Shown here: piece by piece, positions 63,525 to 64,000 of the stretch
How positions within the stretch are numbered: the first letter of the stretch is position 1
Layout of the letters: the number at the start of each line of letters is the position of its first letter
Assembly (NCBI RefSeq): GCF_958295425.1
Contig: NC_081142.1
Location: 28,062,151 to 28,126,150 of the forward strand
Source of the DNA: Solea solea
Lineage: Eukaryota > Chordata > Actinopteri > Pleuronectiformes > Soleidae
Direction of reading: 5' to 3'
Length of the DNA stretch: 64,000 bases
Translations under genes and position numbers: made by a program
Notes under the pieces: model-generated
Database searches by the model: none
What the model was told of the DNA's origin: nothing
Seen by the model: only the letters and a program-made list of their open reading frames with translations

Positions 63525-63999
63525 ACGGGGAGCTGTACATCACGGGTCCATCACGGGGACAACACACAGAGATGAACAACCATTCACTGTCAGAGTGACC
63601 AATTCACCTCTGCGTGTTTTTGGACTGCTGGAGGAAACTGGAAAGCGCGGAGAAAACGCTTGCACACTTGGGGATAACGAGCCTCTGCAGGTTAGGGTTA
63701 GGGTTGTTGCATGGAGTTTGCATGTTCTCCCCGTGTGTGTGTGTGTGTGTGTGGGGGGGGGTGGTTTCTCGGCTTCTTCCCACTGTCCAAAAACATGCAA
63801 TGTGGGGATTAGGTAAATCGGTCACTCAATTGACTGTAGGTGTGAATGTGAGAGTGAATACTTGTTTGTCTCCATGTATGTCCCTGTGATGGACTGGCGA
63901 ACTGTCCAGGGTGTGACCCCCACCTATCACCCTGTGTCAGCTGAATTTGGCACAGCACCCCCCACAACTCTCCTGTGGAGGATGAAGTGGTAGAAAATA
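63525..63999. repeat. Inverted pair of family E repeats around a GT tract
   Basis: The left copy (63540-63700, +) reads GGTCCATCACGGGGACAACA, GAACAACCATTCACTGTC and TGTTTTTGGACTGCTGGAGG. The right copy (63705-63960) is the reverse complement: GGAGTTTGCATGTTCTCCCC, CCACTGTCCAAAAACATGCA, CTTGTTTGTCTCCATGTATG and TCCCTGTGATGGACTGGCGA. A (GT)n plus G tract lies within the right copy at 63733-63760. The arms could form a long hairpin. It begins right after the L2 tail. Confidence 0.75.
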
Positions 64000-64000
64000 G

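Overview
The window is a stretch of vertebrate nuclear genome, almost certainly from a spiny-rayed teleost fish. It has an intron-split gene with GT-AG splice sites, very dense (CA)n/(GT)n and (TA)n microsatellites, and fish-type L2, Tx1/L1 and hAT repeats. There is no sign of bacterial organisation. I find one recognisable protein-coding gene, on the + strand: pik3r3, the p55-gamma regulatory subunit of class IA phosphoinositide 3-kinase.

Layout: 1-34,000 is a gene-poor upstream region. It holds long CA/GT/TA microsatellites, dispersed repeat families in several copies each (two of them closely associated with GT microsatellites), a 1.4-kb 19-bp minisatellite (18,728-20,125), LINE fragments (about 14,330-15,712 and 27,224-27,424), a 741-bp non-autonomous hAT element with an 8-bp target duplication (27,777-28,517), and several non-repetitive blocks rich in TAATTA-like motifs that could be enhancers. 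34,820-47,499 is the pik3r3 coding region: nine exons joined in frame to give 474 residues, plus an alternative first exon at 38,310-38,343 that would give a shorter p50-like isoform of 447 residues. About 70% of intron 3 is an 8-bp satellite (TTATRATG)n. 47,500 to about 52,820 is the probable long 3' UTR, ending near an AATAAA at 52,792. From 53,000 to the end there is no host gene. That part holds a CpG-containing pentanucleotide array (53,514-53,704), a dead hAT copy (about 57,700-58,160), a Tx1/L1 LINE 3' fragment (about 59,830-60,440), a broken L2 LINE with a reverse transcriptase (about 60,840-63,498), and an inverted pair of a common fish repeat at the right edge.

The pik3r3 product has a short p55-type N-terminus, a proline-rich motif, an N-terminal SH2 domain, an inter-SH2 coiled coil and a C-terminal SH2 domain. 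As known for the family, the inter-SH2 coil holds p110 and the SH2 domains dock on phosphorylated YxxM motifs of receptors and adaptors. The two first exons, each behind its own candidate promoter, suggest that the locus makes p55- and p50-type subunits in the way known for PIK3R1. That is the most interesting inference here. A second is that the 75-bp intron 5 is a multiple of three and lacks stops. No wholly new system was seen.
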